Assembly: GCA_016714045.1 (NCBI GenBank)
Contig: JADJNY010000004.1
Location: forward strand, 496,001-560,000
Source of the DNA: Planctomycetota bacterium
GTDB lineage: Bacteria; Planctomycetota; UBA1135; GCA-002686595
DNA: 64,000 nucleotides
Reading direction: 5' to 3'
Shown: piece after piece, positions 55,186-63,609 of the stretch
How the letters are laid out: each line of letters opens with the position of its first letter
Position numbering within the stretch: the stretch's first letter is position 1
Translations under genes and position numbers: made by a program
Notes under the pieces: generated by a model
Seen by the model: only the letters and a program-made list of their open reading frames with translations
Database searches by the model: none
Told to the model about the DNA's origin: nothing

Positions 55186-55599
55186 TCAGAAGCACGATAC
55201 CGATCGGTTCCACCCCACCGCCTGCCTCACCACCCTCCTCGTCTTCTCGACGCTCACGCGAGCCTTGGGCGCGCCGGTGCGGGTCTTCGTGACGCGGTCG
55301 CAGGTGTAGAAGGCGGCGAGGCGCTCGGGGGTCAGGTCCGAGACCGGCGTGTGGCGGCCGAGCACGTCGAGGGCGACGCCGAGTTCGAGGTGGTAGCTGA
55401 AGCGGGTGCTCAGGGTCGCGCCTCGGGCCTCCAGGTGGCGGAGGTAGCGGTCGGCGAGCTCGCCGAGGGTTAGGCCGGTGGTCTTCGTTCGGGCGGCCCG
55501 CTTGGCGGCGCGCACGGCGTCGGGGTGCTGTGACGTGCGTGCGCCCCCGGACGCGCGTGTCGTGCGCTGGGTGCGTTCAGGGCGGGCGTGCTTCGTCAT
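55186..55599 (-). pseudogene. N-terminal fragment of a tyrosine integrase
   Basis: The 137-residue frame from the ATG at 55599 holds a basic N-terminus and a SAM-like core-binding domain: LTLGELADRYLRHLEARGATLSTRFSYHLELGVALDVLG, VSDLTPERLAAFYT and VSVEKTRRVVRQAVGW. It then stops. The catalytic domain with R-H-R-Y is absent, so the gene is truncated, probably by the event that joined the defence operon to this end. It lies 344 bp from the right att repeat, the usual position of the integrase of an island at a tRNA. As it stands the island could not excise by itself. Confidence 0.7.
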
Positions 55600-56308
55600 G
55601 GGCGGGGCCGCGTCACCACGCGCGGCGCGTGCTCGCATGAAGCCATGGCGCGACGAGGATGTGAGGCCCGAATCCACCGGCGTTCGGCGACGGGCTGACC
55701 TGCGGTTTCTCGCGGTCTGTCGGAGCCCCCACCGACCGAACCCGTGACCTGCGGTATCTGACACCGCAGGTAGCGCGAAACCCCCGCTCGCCAGGGTGAC
55801 AACCCCCGCCAAACCGCGACAAACCACGCCATTTCGCGCCAAAACCCGGTCTGATTCGTGGCACCAACTTGGCACCGACCGGATCATTTGGCACACCTCG
55901 GCACCCGCGCCCCGCGCGCAACTCGCGCTGACACGCGAGCTTGTGTTGGTGCGCCCGAGAGGAGTCGAACCTCCGACCTGCGGTTTAGGAATGTGTTTAT
56001 TGCAAGACCTTGCAGGTATGCCAATTAGCGACACGACACGACAGTGCGCGACAATTGCGGACTCCTCGCGTCCCTCGCGCTCCCTCGAACGCGACAAGAC
56101 GCGACAAAGCCGGACCAGGAACGTGGCGCTAAGTTGGCACAGGAGGATCAACGACCTCGAGAACCAAGCCTCCTAGCCAGCCGTCCTCCTGGCCCATCCG
56201 ACAGGCGGGGAGGGAGCGTGTCGGGGTCCCGTTCCCGCAGCTGCCCGCGCACGAACCGACAGCACGCGCCGACGGATGTGAGCCGGCGTCACGAACTCCG
56301 AGGCCTTG
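55600..56308. other. att region with repeated CGCGACAA motifs, no gene
   Basis: Four copies of CGCGACAA occur at 55815, 56047, 56090 and 56100, on both sides of the 45-bp tRNA-derived core, the last two exactly ten bases apart. TTGGCAC is also repeated (near 55870, 55888 and 56135). The arrangement resembles arm-type and accessory-protein sites around an integrase core site. No coding frame here is supported. Confidence 0.45.
55943..55987 (-). repeat. right att-like direct repeat: 3' half of tRNA-Arg(CCU)
   Basis: Identical over 45 bases to 29741-29785. On the minus strand the similarity to a tRNA continues a few bases upstream into an anticodon loop reading TTCCTAA, giving anticodon CCU (arginine). 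The 5' half is missing, so this too is a duplicated 3' part; the intact gene would lie to the right of the window if a second element is integrated there. Confidence 0.85.
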
Positions 56309-57226
56309 ATGCTGCGCTGGTGCGTCGCGCGAGGCTATCGGCCACCATTGAACGTCGAGGTCGGCGTACGGCGGCTCATTCTTCGCCGAGAGGGCGGGGT
56401 GCCGGCGTGGGACGTTTCGAACGTGGTCCAAGGAAACTGGTCCTTCGTCCGGCAGCCACAGGTGCCGGTGAGGATCGCCGCCGCGCTGGGTCTCGCGCTG
56501 TCCGACGTGTGGCCGCCGGAGGCCGGCGCGCTACCTGGGGTTCAGGAAGCCCACGTTCGGTTCCGTACGCTTGGGGTCGGTTTCGACGTTCCCGCGCCGC
56601 TCACGCGGGAGGATGACGACTTGCGCGAGCTGCGGGCGAAGTTCGCCTTGCTTCCCGCGCGCGAGCAGCGCGTGCTGGCGATGCGCTACGGCCTGGACGG
56701 CCCCGAGATGGGGGTGAACAGCGTGGGAGCCGTGCTCGGGCGCAGTCGTCAGTGCGTTTACCGCATCGAGTGCCGGGCCCTAGAGCAACTACGCCGACTC
56801 CTTTGCGTCCCGGTGTCGGGTTCCAGCGACCCCGATGCTCGACTCGCGCACGGGTGCGAGGTCCCCCGGCAGGACCCTCGGTGCAGGGTTCTCCAAAAAG
56901 CCGAGTCGCCGAGCTCGGACGGGCACCCGAGCGCGAGCGAGCTCAAGTTCGCCTCCTACGCGAATGGAACAGGTCGGTCCGCATCACGGTGTCGCTTCCC
57001 GCGTGGCAGGAGGACTACATCTACAAGCGGGCGGCGGCTGACGGTTGCAGTACTCCGGACGAGTACATCCGTCGTCGGATCGACGAGGATGAGCTCGCGT
57101 GAGCACGCGGAACTGAAGCGCAAGGGCCTCACGGGTCCCGACGCTGCCCTGAGCGAGACCAGCAAGAAGTTGAAACTGCGGCGTGCGTCGAGCGCGAAGA
57201 GTGTGAAGAAGGGGAAGGCTCCGTGA
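56309..57226 (+). CDS. phage-type regulator: Nlp-like HTH fused to sigma-70 region 4
   Basis: The first ~75 residues contain an HTH of the Nlp/Ner kind ending in VPVRIAAALGLALSDVWPPEA. Residues about 105-170 are a sigma-70 region 4: LRELRAKFALLPAREQRVLAMRYGLDGPE, then VGAVLGRSRQCVYRIECRALEQLRRLL. There is no region 2 or 3, so it is not a full sigma factor; it may bind DNA or the polymerase to control the element. The frame stays open to 57226, but after residue about 175 the sequence is low in character and overlaps a ribbon-helix-helix gene in another frame, so the true C-terminus may be near 56830. A TTG at 56306 is an alternative start. Confidence 0.6.
   Translation: MLRWCVARGYRPPLNVEVGVRRLILRREGGVPAWDVSNVVQGNWSFVRQPQVPVRIAAALGLALSDVWPPEAGALPGVQEAHVRFRTLGVGFDVPAPLTREDDDLRELRAKFALLPAREQRVLAMRYGLDGPEMGVNSVGAVLGRSRQCVYRIECRALEQLRRLLCVPVSGSSDPDARLAHGCEVPRQDPRCRVLQKAESPSSDGHPSASELKFASYANGTGRSASRCRFPRGRRTTSTSGRRLTVAVLRTSTSVVGSTRMSSREHAELKRKGLTGPDAALSETSKKLKLRRASSAKSVKKGKAP
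56881..57102 (+). CDS. ribbon-helix-helix (CopG/ParD-like) protein
   Basis: In the frame ending at 57102, a GTG at 56881 gives 73 residues. The C-terminal part VRITVSLPAWQEDYIYKRAAADGCSTPDEYIRRRIDED is a ribbon-helix-helix fold: one strand followed by two helices with the usual S/T-P-x-E-Y turn. Such proteins are DNA-binding regulators or antitoxins. No obvious toxin gene follows. It overlaps the preceding regulator in a different frame, so either that gene ends earlier or the genes truly overlap. The exact start is uncertain. Confidence 0.55.
   Translation: MQGSPKSRVAELGRAPERERAQVRLLREWNRSVRITVSLPAWQEDYIYKRAAADGCSTPDEYIRRRIDEDELA
57089..57226 (+). CDS. small lysine-rich protein
   Basis: The ATG at 57089 overlaps the RHH stop by 14 bases and opens a 45-residue frame ending SAKSVKKGKAP, rich in Lys, Arg and Ser. 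It shares the frame of the upstream regulator, so it could equally be that protein's tail. As a separate gene it would be a basic, perhaps nucleic-acid-binding peptide. Confidence 0.3.
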   Translation: MSSREHAELKRKGLTGPDAALSETSKKLKLRRASSAKSVKKGKAP

Positions 57227-57466
57227 AGGAGTCGGCTACTCGCTCACACGCCGAATATGTCACTCCCGTGCCTCGGTTTGCCACTGGGAGGGGGCGTGCC
57301 CTGCCAGTTGTGGACTGGAATAGCTTCTCCACTCGACCGCACGATGCTTGACCACCTCGGAGAGTAGCCCACAGAGGTCGCAACCCCGGCCATACGTAGC
57401 TGTGCGCGCCGCCACCTCCGCATCGACCGCGAGATTCACCTGAATGTGCCCTCCTGCCTCACGCCA

Positions 57467-57892
57467 TCAATCGCGCGCTTCACTGCTGGACTCTGCCAGA
57501 GGAGAGTAGAGGCGGCCCCTTTCGCTTGCCTTCCGCGACAGCAAAAGTCCGGTCTTCTCTACCTGTGCGCGACTCGGCAACGTGCTGAAGTCCACATGGG
57601 CGTGTGCGGGGTCCGGAGGAGTCTCGATCGGACTGTAGTATGCGTTCAGGGCCACGTCCGCGCACTCTTGAACGGTGATCGCCCATGTTCCGCAAGAACG
57701 CCGGCCGTGAATTCCTGTGTAGGTGTCATGCGCTCCTTTGGGTGTCGTCCTGGATGCCAGTGATACGGACAGCGGCCCGCGGTCGTTCTTGTTTGGGTGT
57801 GAACGCCGAGCTGCTCGGCCTCCGTGCTTGAACAACTCAGGATGGACCTGACGATAGAGAAGCTCATTCTGGTCAACGAGCGGTTCGGACAT
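57467..57892 (-). CDS. conserved 141-aa protein of unknown function (third gene of a small operon)
   Basis: The ATG at 57892 lies seven bases after the stop of the 86-aa gene. The pattern NELLYRQVHPELFKHGG, NDRGPLSVSLASRTTPKGAHD, GTWAITVQECADVALNAY and DPAHAHVDFSTLPSRAQVEKTGLLL resembles a family of small hypothetical proteins with a conserved RQVHP motif and a PAHA.VDF motif, seen in accessory regions. Function is unknown. It is cytoplasmic by lack of signal. The gene is AT-richer than the chromosome proper. Confidence 0.6.
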   Translation of the reverse strand: MSEPLVDQNELLYRQVHPELFKHGGRAARRSHPNKNDRGPLSVSLASRTTPKGAHDTYTGIHGRRSCGTWAITVQECADVALNAYYSPIETPPDPAHAHVDFSTLPSRAQVEKTGLLLSRKASERGRLYSPLAESSSEARD

Positions 57893-57899
57893 CTGGGCC

Positions 57900-58160
57900 T
57901 CAGGATGAAGTGATGTACTCAGTGAGAAAGCGGCCAAGCCGACTTTCTCCTCCCGGCTGCGCAAGGGACACGTCGAGGTCTGCGTGTGCACCAGACGATA
58001 CGTCGACAGCAACTGCCCAGGCACGACGGTCGATGTGCGCAACGCTAAGCGCAACCTCCTTGCGTTGCCCATCGACCACTCCAACCGCACCGCACCGTCC
58101 ACGGAGGGGTAGACGTAGGGGGTCCGGGAGCTTGAAGGCGCTGATCAACCCATCCAGCAT
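57900..58160 (-). CDS. 86-aa protein of unknown function (second gene of a small operon)
   Basis: Gaps of 13 bp to the upstream gene and 7 bp to the downstream one show that it belongs to a three-gene transcription unit. The product (MLDGLISAFKLPDPLRLPLRG, CGAVGVVDGQRKEVALSVAHIDRRAWAVAVDVSS) looks like a compact beta-strand protein without a known motif. The tight spacing is the main evidence that it is a gene. Confidence 0.5.
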   Translation of the reverse strand: MLDGLISAFKLPDPLRLPLRGRCGAVGVVDGQRKEVALSVAHIDRRAWAVAVDVSSGAHADLDVSLAQPGGESRLGRFLTEYITSS

Positions 58161-58173
58161 CGACTAATCCACT

Positions 58174-59085
58174 CTATTGACTCTCGCGAATACGGCTCGC
58201 CTCACCGTCGAACCAATGCTGTGGCAGCGACAACAGCCCGTCCAGTTGCAAGTCAAGCGCGGCGGGGCAACCGAAGTCGTGCACGCATGTGCCTTCACCC
58301 TCCTCATCGAGGCTGACGTCGGTGGCCATCGGAACCCTGAGGAGATTCCCCTGAGCATCAAACAGGCCTGTCCCCCGGATCTTGACGATCGCTGCTCCTT
58401 GAAGTGAGCGAATTGCGAGTGGGAAGAACAGCGGAAGGGTTTGTACGTTGATGCGTCGACCACCCGCTATGCGAAGAGAGAAACCCTCCGTGTCGAGGTC
58501 GGCCATACGGACCTCGCCAACGAGCGTGATTTCGTCCTCGTACGTCGTCTCGTGCCGGAGGAGGATTCGCTTGCGTATCGTGCGCGTATACGGAGTGGTG
58601 CCGGCACGCTCCGCGCTTGCGAGTGTGATCGACTCGTCCTCATTGAGCGTGCGACCGAAGGCCGTGAACCTGCCAAGCGCGTCACGAAACTCCGTGTCCA
58701 GTCCGCTCTCTCCTTCGCTATCGATTATCTCGGTGATCAGGTCTCGCGCTTTCGCGAAGTAGTCCGGCCCAACTTCGTTCTCGAAAAGAAGGTCGCTCGA
58801 TGGCGACTTTCGAGCGATCGAGGCGACTAGGCTCCCCGCTTCCATGCCTTCAAGCATCAGCCCGAGGCTCTCGTCAAAACCCTTGGGGAGGCGCTGTCGG
58901 TCCGGATTCTGCTTCTTGAAGAGGATGCGAGCGAAGGCGAGCACCAAGTCTCGGTACGCCGCCAGTTCAGGAAGCGCCTCCAGGGGCATGGATGCCCGGT
59001 CAAACCTCATCCCTCGGAAGGTGAGGCGCGCGAAGGGGTCAAGAGGCATCGTCGCAGGTGTATCGACTACGGTTGCTGGCGGCAA
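58174..59085 (-). CDS. 303-aa protein of unknown function (first gene of a small operon)
   Basis: A soluble protein with a helical N-terminal half (LEALPELAAYRDLVLAFARILFKKQ, ARDLITEIIDSEGESG) and a beta-rich second half (EDEITLVGEVRMADLDTEGFSLRI, AAIVKIRGTGLFDAQGNLLRV). No signal peptide, membrane segment or catalytic motif is evident. It heads a three-gene operon with the 86-aa and 141-aa genes. The set lies between the phage-type regulator and the integrase of the second element, so it is likely cargo. I do not recognise the family. Confidence 0.6.
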   Translation of the reverse strand: MPPATVVDTPATMPLDPFARLTFRGMRFDRASMPLEALPELAAYRDLVLAFARILFKKQNPDRQRLPKGFDESLGLMLEGMEAGSLVASIARKSPSSDLLFENEVGPDYFAKARDLITEIIDSEGESGLDTEFRDALGRFTAFGRTLNEDESITLASAERAGTTPYTRTIRKRILLRHETTYEDEITLVGEVRMADLDTEGFSLRIAGGRRINVQTLPLFFPLAIRSLQGAAIVKIRGTGLFDAQGNLLRVPMATDVSLDEEGEGTCVHDFGCPAALDLQLDGLLSLPQHWFDGEASRIRESQ

Positions 59086-59362
59086 GCGTGGGTGAAGAAC
59101 CCGGGGCTGAGCCCCGAGATGGGCCCCGTTCCCAACCCTGGAATGCTGGGCATCGTGAGAGCTGAACCGGGCGGATCGAGCTGTTCAGCGTCATCCGGAT
59201 GTTACTTCCTCTCCGGCTTAGCCGGGCTGTTTCCAAGGGTTGCATTGGTTCGCGGTCTTGGGCTGTTTTCCGACCGGTTGGCCTGCGCAGGATACGGCTC
59301 GGCCCCGCCTGACCCGCTGCTCACGCGACGGATCGGTTGTCAGCTAGCATGACCATGAGGCC

Positions 59363-60634
59363 CTACCCCACCTCCGCCCTCACCGCCTTCAGGTGCGACT
59401 TCTTAGCCGCCGCCGCTACGGACTCGATGGCGTCGCGAAGGTCCTCGACCTCGACGTGCGTGTAGTACCGCGCGGTCAACTCGACGGTCGAGTGCCCTAG
59501 CAGCTTCTGCGTCGTCGTGATCGGGACGCCTGAGCGAGCGAGGCGCGTTGCACAGGTGTGCCGCAAGGCGTGCAGGTCGATCACATGGCCGCGCGTGTCG
59601 GTGCGGTCGATCTCAGCGCACTCCAGGAGCCGCCTGAAGATCCGCAGGGCGTTGTTCGAGATCGGATCCCACGGGCTGCCCTCGGGCGTGAGGAACAGCC
59701 GGTCCGTCGGCAGCACGTCGCGCCACAGGACGCGCTCGTGGATCGGACGCAGCGCGACGAGTTCGTTCACGTAGTCGCGCCGCAGCGGGAGCACGCGCGT
59801 CTTGCCGTTCTTCGTGGTCTCGCCGCGGCGCGTGAGCAGGCACCGCTCAACGTCAAGATCCCCCACTGCGTGCGCGTGAACTCGCCGTAGCGCGCGCCCG
59901 ATTCGATGAACCCACGCCACAGCGGAAGCTGCGGCACGCGTGTGCGACGCTCGCGAGCGTTCCAGGTCGGGCCCTTCGTTCCGTTTGCGATCGTGCGTGC
60001 GGCCGCGACTTGGGCCTCGACGCGGCGGTCGTCCTCAGCTGCTGCGGCGAGGAACCGCTGGATCTCGTCCTCGCTCATCGCTCGCCTCTGGCGACGGATG
60101 TGACCGCGATCGGTGGGCAACGGGTCGATCGCGCGGATCGGGTTCTGGCCGATCAAACCGTTCTTCTCGGCCCAGTTCAGCATCGCGCGGAAGTTCATGA
60201 TCTCGTGGTTGATCGTGCGGTGTCCGACGCCCGCCGCGACGCGGGCGGCGCGCACCTGCAAGAGCAGCCCCGTCTGGAGGTCTCGCACGCGCTGCACCCG
60301 GATCGCCGTCAGCACGCGCTTCGTGCGCACCTCGACGTTGCGGTAGTGGTTCTTCGTGACGCGGCTTGAGGTCCTGGAGGTAAGGAGCGCGCAGCTCCGC
60401 GAGCGGCATGTTCATGCCTCTGATCGAGCCGAGCCCAGCGAGCTGTAGGTCGCGCTTGTGCACGAGCTCCGCGCGCATTCGTTCCGCAGTGCGCTTGTCG
60501 CTCGAAAGCGCCTGTCGACGACGAACGCCGTCCGCACCGCGCCAGTCGAGGACCCACGTCGCGTCACCACGTCCGCGCTTGGTCTTCAGCAGGCGCCCGG
60601 AGCCGAGCGCACGTCCACCGGTTCGCTTCGTCAT
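59363..60634 (-). CDS. tyrosine recombinase (integrase) of the second element, two frameshifts
   Basis: Read across three frames, the protein is about 424 residues. The N-terminal part from the ATG at 60634 (KTKRGRGDATWVLDWRGADG) is an arm-binding strand domain. The core-binding domain is HRTINHEIMNFRAMLNWAEKNGLIGQNP. The catalytic domain has ESGARYGEF (Arg), HALRHTCATRLARSG (H-x-x-R), LGHSTVELTARYYTH (His and Tyr nucleophile). Breaks lie near 60360 and in a G5 run near 59860; one added base at each restores the frame. It integrates the element, probably at tRNA-Arg. Its start overlaps the stop of the excisionase-like gene (ATGA). Confidence 0.82.
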
Positions 60635-60930
60635 GAGGTTCGTTCCTCCAGCCAGGTCTCGACGTCGCTTCGTCGCCACCGCAGGCGCTTGCCCACGGGA
60701 ACCGTCGGCGGCAGCTCGCCCGCATGCCGCATGCGTTGGATCGTTCGGACGTTCACGCCGAGCAGGACCGCGAGCTCGCCCTGGTTAAGGAGCAACGAAG
60801 GCTCGGTTGTCGGCATCGCGGGCGGCGTCCGTCCTGCCTCGACGGGCAGAGGGGTCCACGCTGTCTGCAGGATCTGCCGAGCGCGCGAGATGTCCGCGAG
60901 GCGACGCGAGGTCGAGGATGCGGGGTCCAT
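60631..60930 (-). CDS. excisionase-like HTH protein
   Basis: A 99-residue protein with a C-terminal helix-turn-helix of the MerR/HTH_17 type: LLLNQGELAVLLGVNVRTIQRMRHAGELPPTVPVGKRLRWRRSDVETWLEE. Its ATG (60930) overlaps the stop of the SpoVG-like gene and its stop overlaps the integrase start. Small HTH_17 proteins next to integrases commonly act as excisionases or directionality factors, which is the likely role here. Confidence 0.82.
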   Translation of the reverse strand: MDPASSTSRRLADISRARQILQTAWTPLPVEAGRTPPAMPTTEPSLLLNQGELAVLLGVNVRTIQRMRHAGELPPTVPVGKRLRWRRSDVETWLEERTS

Positions 60931-61214
60931 CACCGAAGCACCCCCTGCTCGCGTAGCGCCCCGAGCACCTGGCCTTCGATCACACGACGCGCCTCGTTGT
61001 CCGTCGGGTTCACGAGCGGTCGACGCCCCCCGCCACGAGTGGAGCGCGTCGGGAAGCTGAGGACAGTTCGGTCGTCGCGCGTGCGGCGGACCGTCACCTC
61101 GATGCGCAGGCCGTCGCCTACCGTGAAGGAGGCCCACCCGAGCAAGCCTGTCGCGACGAGTGAGGGCTCCGCAGCGTTGAAGGTGACGCTAGAGACTTGG
61201 AGGACGTCACGCAT
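60930..61214 (-). CDS. SpoVG-like small protein
   Basis: This 94-residue protein starts at the ATG at 61214, overlapping the end of the RepA-like gene by eight bases. LQVSSVTFNAAEPSLVATGLLGWASFTVGDGLRIEVTVRRT and FPTR...VNPTDNEARRVIEGQVL follow the strand pattern of SpoVG proteins, which bind nucleic acid. Similar genes occur in replication modules of mobile elements. The assignment rests on overall pattern and is moderate. Confidence 0.5.
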   Translation of the reverse strand: MRDVLQVSSVTFNAAEPSLVATGLLGWASFTVGDGLRIEVTVRRTRDDRTVLSFPTRSTRGGGRRPLVNPTDNEARRVIEGQVLGALREQGVLR

Positions 61215-62614
61215 CGGGCGCCTCCCGGGAGTCCGGGCGGGAGTCCGGAGCACCCTTCGAGTCCGACCCCTTCGGACCCGATTTCGCGCGCTTCTTGGAT
61301 GCAGGCTTCTTGCCCGCACCCTCCTTCTTGACCCTCTGGCGGCCCTTTTTGGGCTTCTTCTCCGGTTGCGAGGTGTCGCTGGAGTTGCGGGAGTCCGAGT
61401 TCGAGTCCGTGGCCGCCCCCTTAAGGGGGGCGGGACTGCCGGACTCGCACTCGTTCTGGTTCTCCCCAGCGAGTCCGGACTGGGAGTTTGCGGACTCGGC
61501 CGGACTCGGACTCGGACTCGCGGGAGGAGGAGCGACGTACTCCGGAGCCTTCGGGGTGAGCCGGTACTCCGAGTAGCGCTTGTCGTCGAGACGCTCGATG
61601 CGACCCTCGGCAAGCTCGGCCTTGAGCACCTCGTAGAACCTCGACTTCGGAAGCCCGGAGGCCCCCAACAACGCGCCACCGGAGGCCACGCTGTTGAAGA
61701 CTGTGGCGAGGGTCTTGCGGATCGTGGTCGCGGCATCCTCAGCCGCCTTGACCGTCGAGGAGTCCTCGGCGTCGATGGGGAGCAGCACGAGGCTCGTGAT
61801 CGCATCACCGTCCTCGTCGGCGCCCAGATGCCGGACGAACATCGTGAAGTGCGTGGCGGGCAGGAGCTCACCGTCCTTGCACTTCGAGCCTTCAACCGTG
61901 ACGTCGAGGGCCTCCTTGGTTACGTCGAGCATCACGTCCGCAGCACCACGCAACGCCGAGCTGCCACGTTCGTTCTGTTGTCCTTCCCGTGTGGTGAACG
62001 ACGATCACCGCCGCACCGGTCGCCTGGCGAATGCGGTCGCAGCGCTCGACGAAGATCCCCATGTCCTCGGCACTGTTCTCGTCCCCTCCGATCAAGTGGC
62101 GCGCGAGGGTGTCGATGGCGATCGCGACTGGCTTGGGTTCTTCGAGCTTCAGCGCATCGATCAGGCCGACGAACTCGGTCTCCCGCATGAACTCGACCGC
62201 GTGCGGCAGGATGCGGACGTTGCGCTTTGCAGCCTCGAACTCGACGGGGTGTTCGAGCGCCCAGGCTTGGCAACGCGACGCAAGTCCGATCGCGCCTTCG
62301 CCAGCGAGGTAGATCACGGGACCTGCGACGACCTTCTTCCCGAACCACGAGAACCCAGATGCGATCCACAGCAGAAGGTCGATCACGAAGAACGTCTTAC
62401 CGCAGCCCGGCGGACCGTAGATCACCATGAACTCGCCAACGCGCAGGAGCTTCTTGACGAGCCACTTCGGGGCTTGCATCGCAAACAGTTCCTCAATGTC
62501 AATGAACCTGCACTTGCGCGCGGAAGTGTTCTGTGCGCGCACTGCGTTGGACGCTTCCTCTCGCCCGATGTCGAAGGCCCCACCTTCATCACCAATCCCT
62601 TCCGCACCGTTCAC
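61207..62614 (-). CDS. RepA-like AAA ATPase (AAA_25 helicase), two frameshifts near 61955-61985
   Basis: A GTG at 62614 overlaps the primase stop. The ATPase core has Walker A GPPGCGKT, PVIYLAGEG, the Walker B-like AIAIDTLARHLIGGDENSAED and VIVVHHTGK, as in RepA/AAA_25 replicative helicases. Between 61950 and 61990 the frame changes twice within ten codons; adding one base at each place gives HHTGKDNRTERGSSALRGAAD, the family consensus. The C-terminal 110 residues are a Ser/Asp/Lys-rich tail whose DNA carries about ten GAGTCCG motifs. The protein probably opens the origin of the element together with the primase. Confidence 0.78.
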
Positions 62615-63609
62615 GCGACCACCTGCTCGATCTGCTTGGTGAGGAACGCTTCGAGCCCGAGGATGCCCCGCTTCTCGATCACAGCGCAGGCGTCGTTCGC
62701 ACGGTCGGGCCACACGAGGCGTCGCACGCGGGTCGCACCGTGTTCGAGCGCGGCGTTGGCGACGGCGCCGAGGGCTGTGTTGCCCGCAGCGTCGCAGTCG
62801 AGCGCCAGGTAGAGCACCCGCCCGTGTACCCATGGCCCGATCGCTGCGACGGCATTGCTCGTGCCCGGCGCACAGAACACGGGCACGGGCGAAGTGAACG
62901 AGAGCGCAAGGCTGTCAGTCAGCCCTTCACCGAGCACCACGGCGGGCGTGTCGCGATCGCAACGGAGGACCTCGCGCGCACGCACGTCTGCGAAGACGGT
63001 CCCGGAGATCCGTGAGCCCTTCGGGAAGACGGTCTTGGGATCGGTCGCGTAGATCGCGCGTGCTTGGATCCCGGCAACGGTTCCAGCGTGATCGAACAGC
63101 GGAACGACGAGGCGGTAGCCACGCGAGTACCACGTGCGGAGCGCCTCGGGCACGTCGGCGCTCGGCGGGAGGACGCCCAGCGCGCCGACCTCCCAGGCTT
63201 CCATCAGTTGCCTGCTGGTCAGGTACTCGTATACGGAGCGGTCCTGCGCACTCGCCTCGTCGTTGCGGGCGCGTTCGTAGGCGCGCCCCCAGACGTGCTG
63301 CGCTTCGGTGGAGCTGAACGCGGGCTTCGGGGGCGCAGGTCGAGGGCCAGCGGCTGAGGGCCCGAACGCAGCGCCGCGCAGGTACCGCGACCAGTCGAGT
63401 CCAAGCTCGGCGCAGAACTGCTTCGCGGTCCAGCCGCCCGCTGGCGTGCAGACCGAGCAGTAGAAGACGTTACGCGCGGACAGGAACGCGGACTCGGTGC
63501 GGTCCTCGTGAAACGGGCAGCAGATCGCTCGCTTGTCCCCCTTCTCGGGGACGTCGATCCCGGCGTCCCGAGCGATCAGGTAGATCAAGCCGGGGTCGAG
63601 GGACCTCAC
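62611..63609 (-). CDS. DNA primase with CHC2 zinc finger and TOPRIM domain
   Basis: This 332-residue protein starts at a GTG overlapping the stop of the upstream HTH gene. The zinc finger is ICCPFHEDRTESAFLSARN with YCSVC (about residues 30-55). The TOPRIM domain has VVLGEGLTDSLAL (Glu) and YLALDCDAAGN (Asp-x-Asp) near residues 225-275. The order is that of a short phage/plasmid-type DnaG-like primase without a helicase part; the helicase is the next gene. It would prime replication of the integrated element after excision. Confidence 0.88.
   Translation of the reverse strand: MRSLDPGLIYLIARDAGIDVPEKGDKRAICCPFHEDRTESAFLSARNVFYCSVCTPAGGWTAKQFCAELGLDWSRYLRGAAFGPSAAGPRPAPPKPAFSSTEAQHVWGRAYERARNDEASAQDRSVYEYLTSRQLMEAWEVGALGVLPPSADVPEALRTWYSRGYRLVVPLFDHAGTVAGIQARAIYATDPKTVFPKGSRISGTVFADVRAREVLRCDRDTPAVVLGEGLTDSLALSFTSPVPVFCAPGTSNAVAAIGPWVHGRVLYLALDCDAAGNTALGAVANAALEHGATRVRRLVWPDRANDACAVIEKRGILGLEAFLTKQIEQVVA

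Noticed and set aside
55943..55999. A complete tRNA-Arg(CCU) gene at the right att copy
   Set aside because: The anticodon loop is recognisable, but the next bases do not complete the anticodon stem or form a D-arm.
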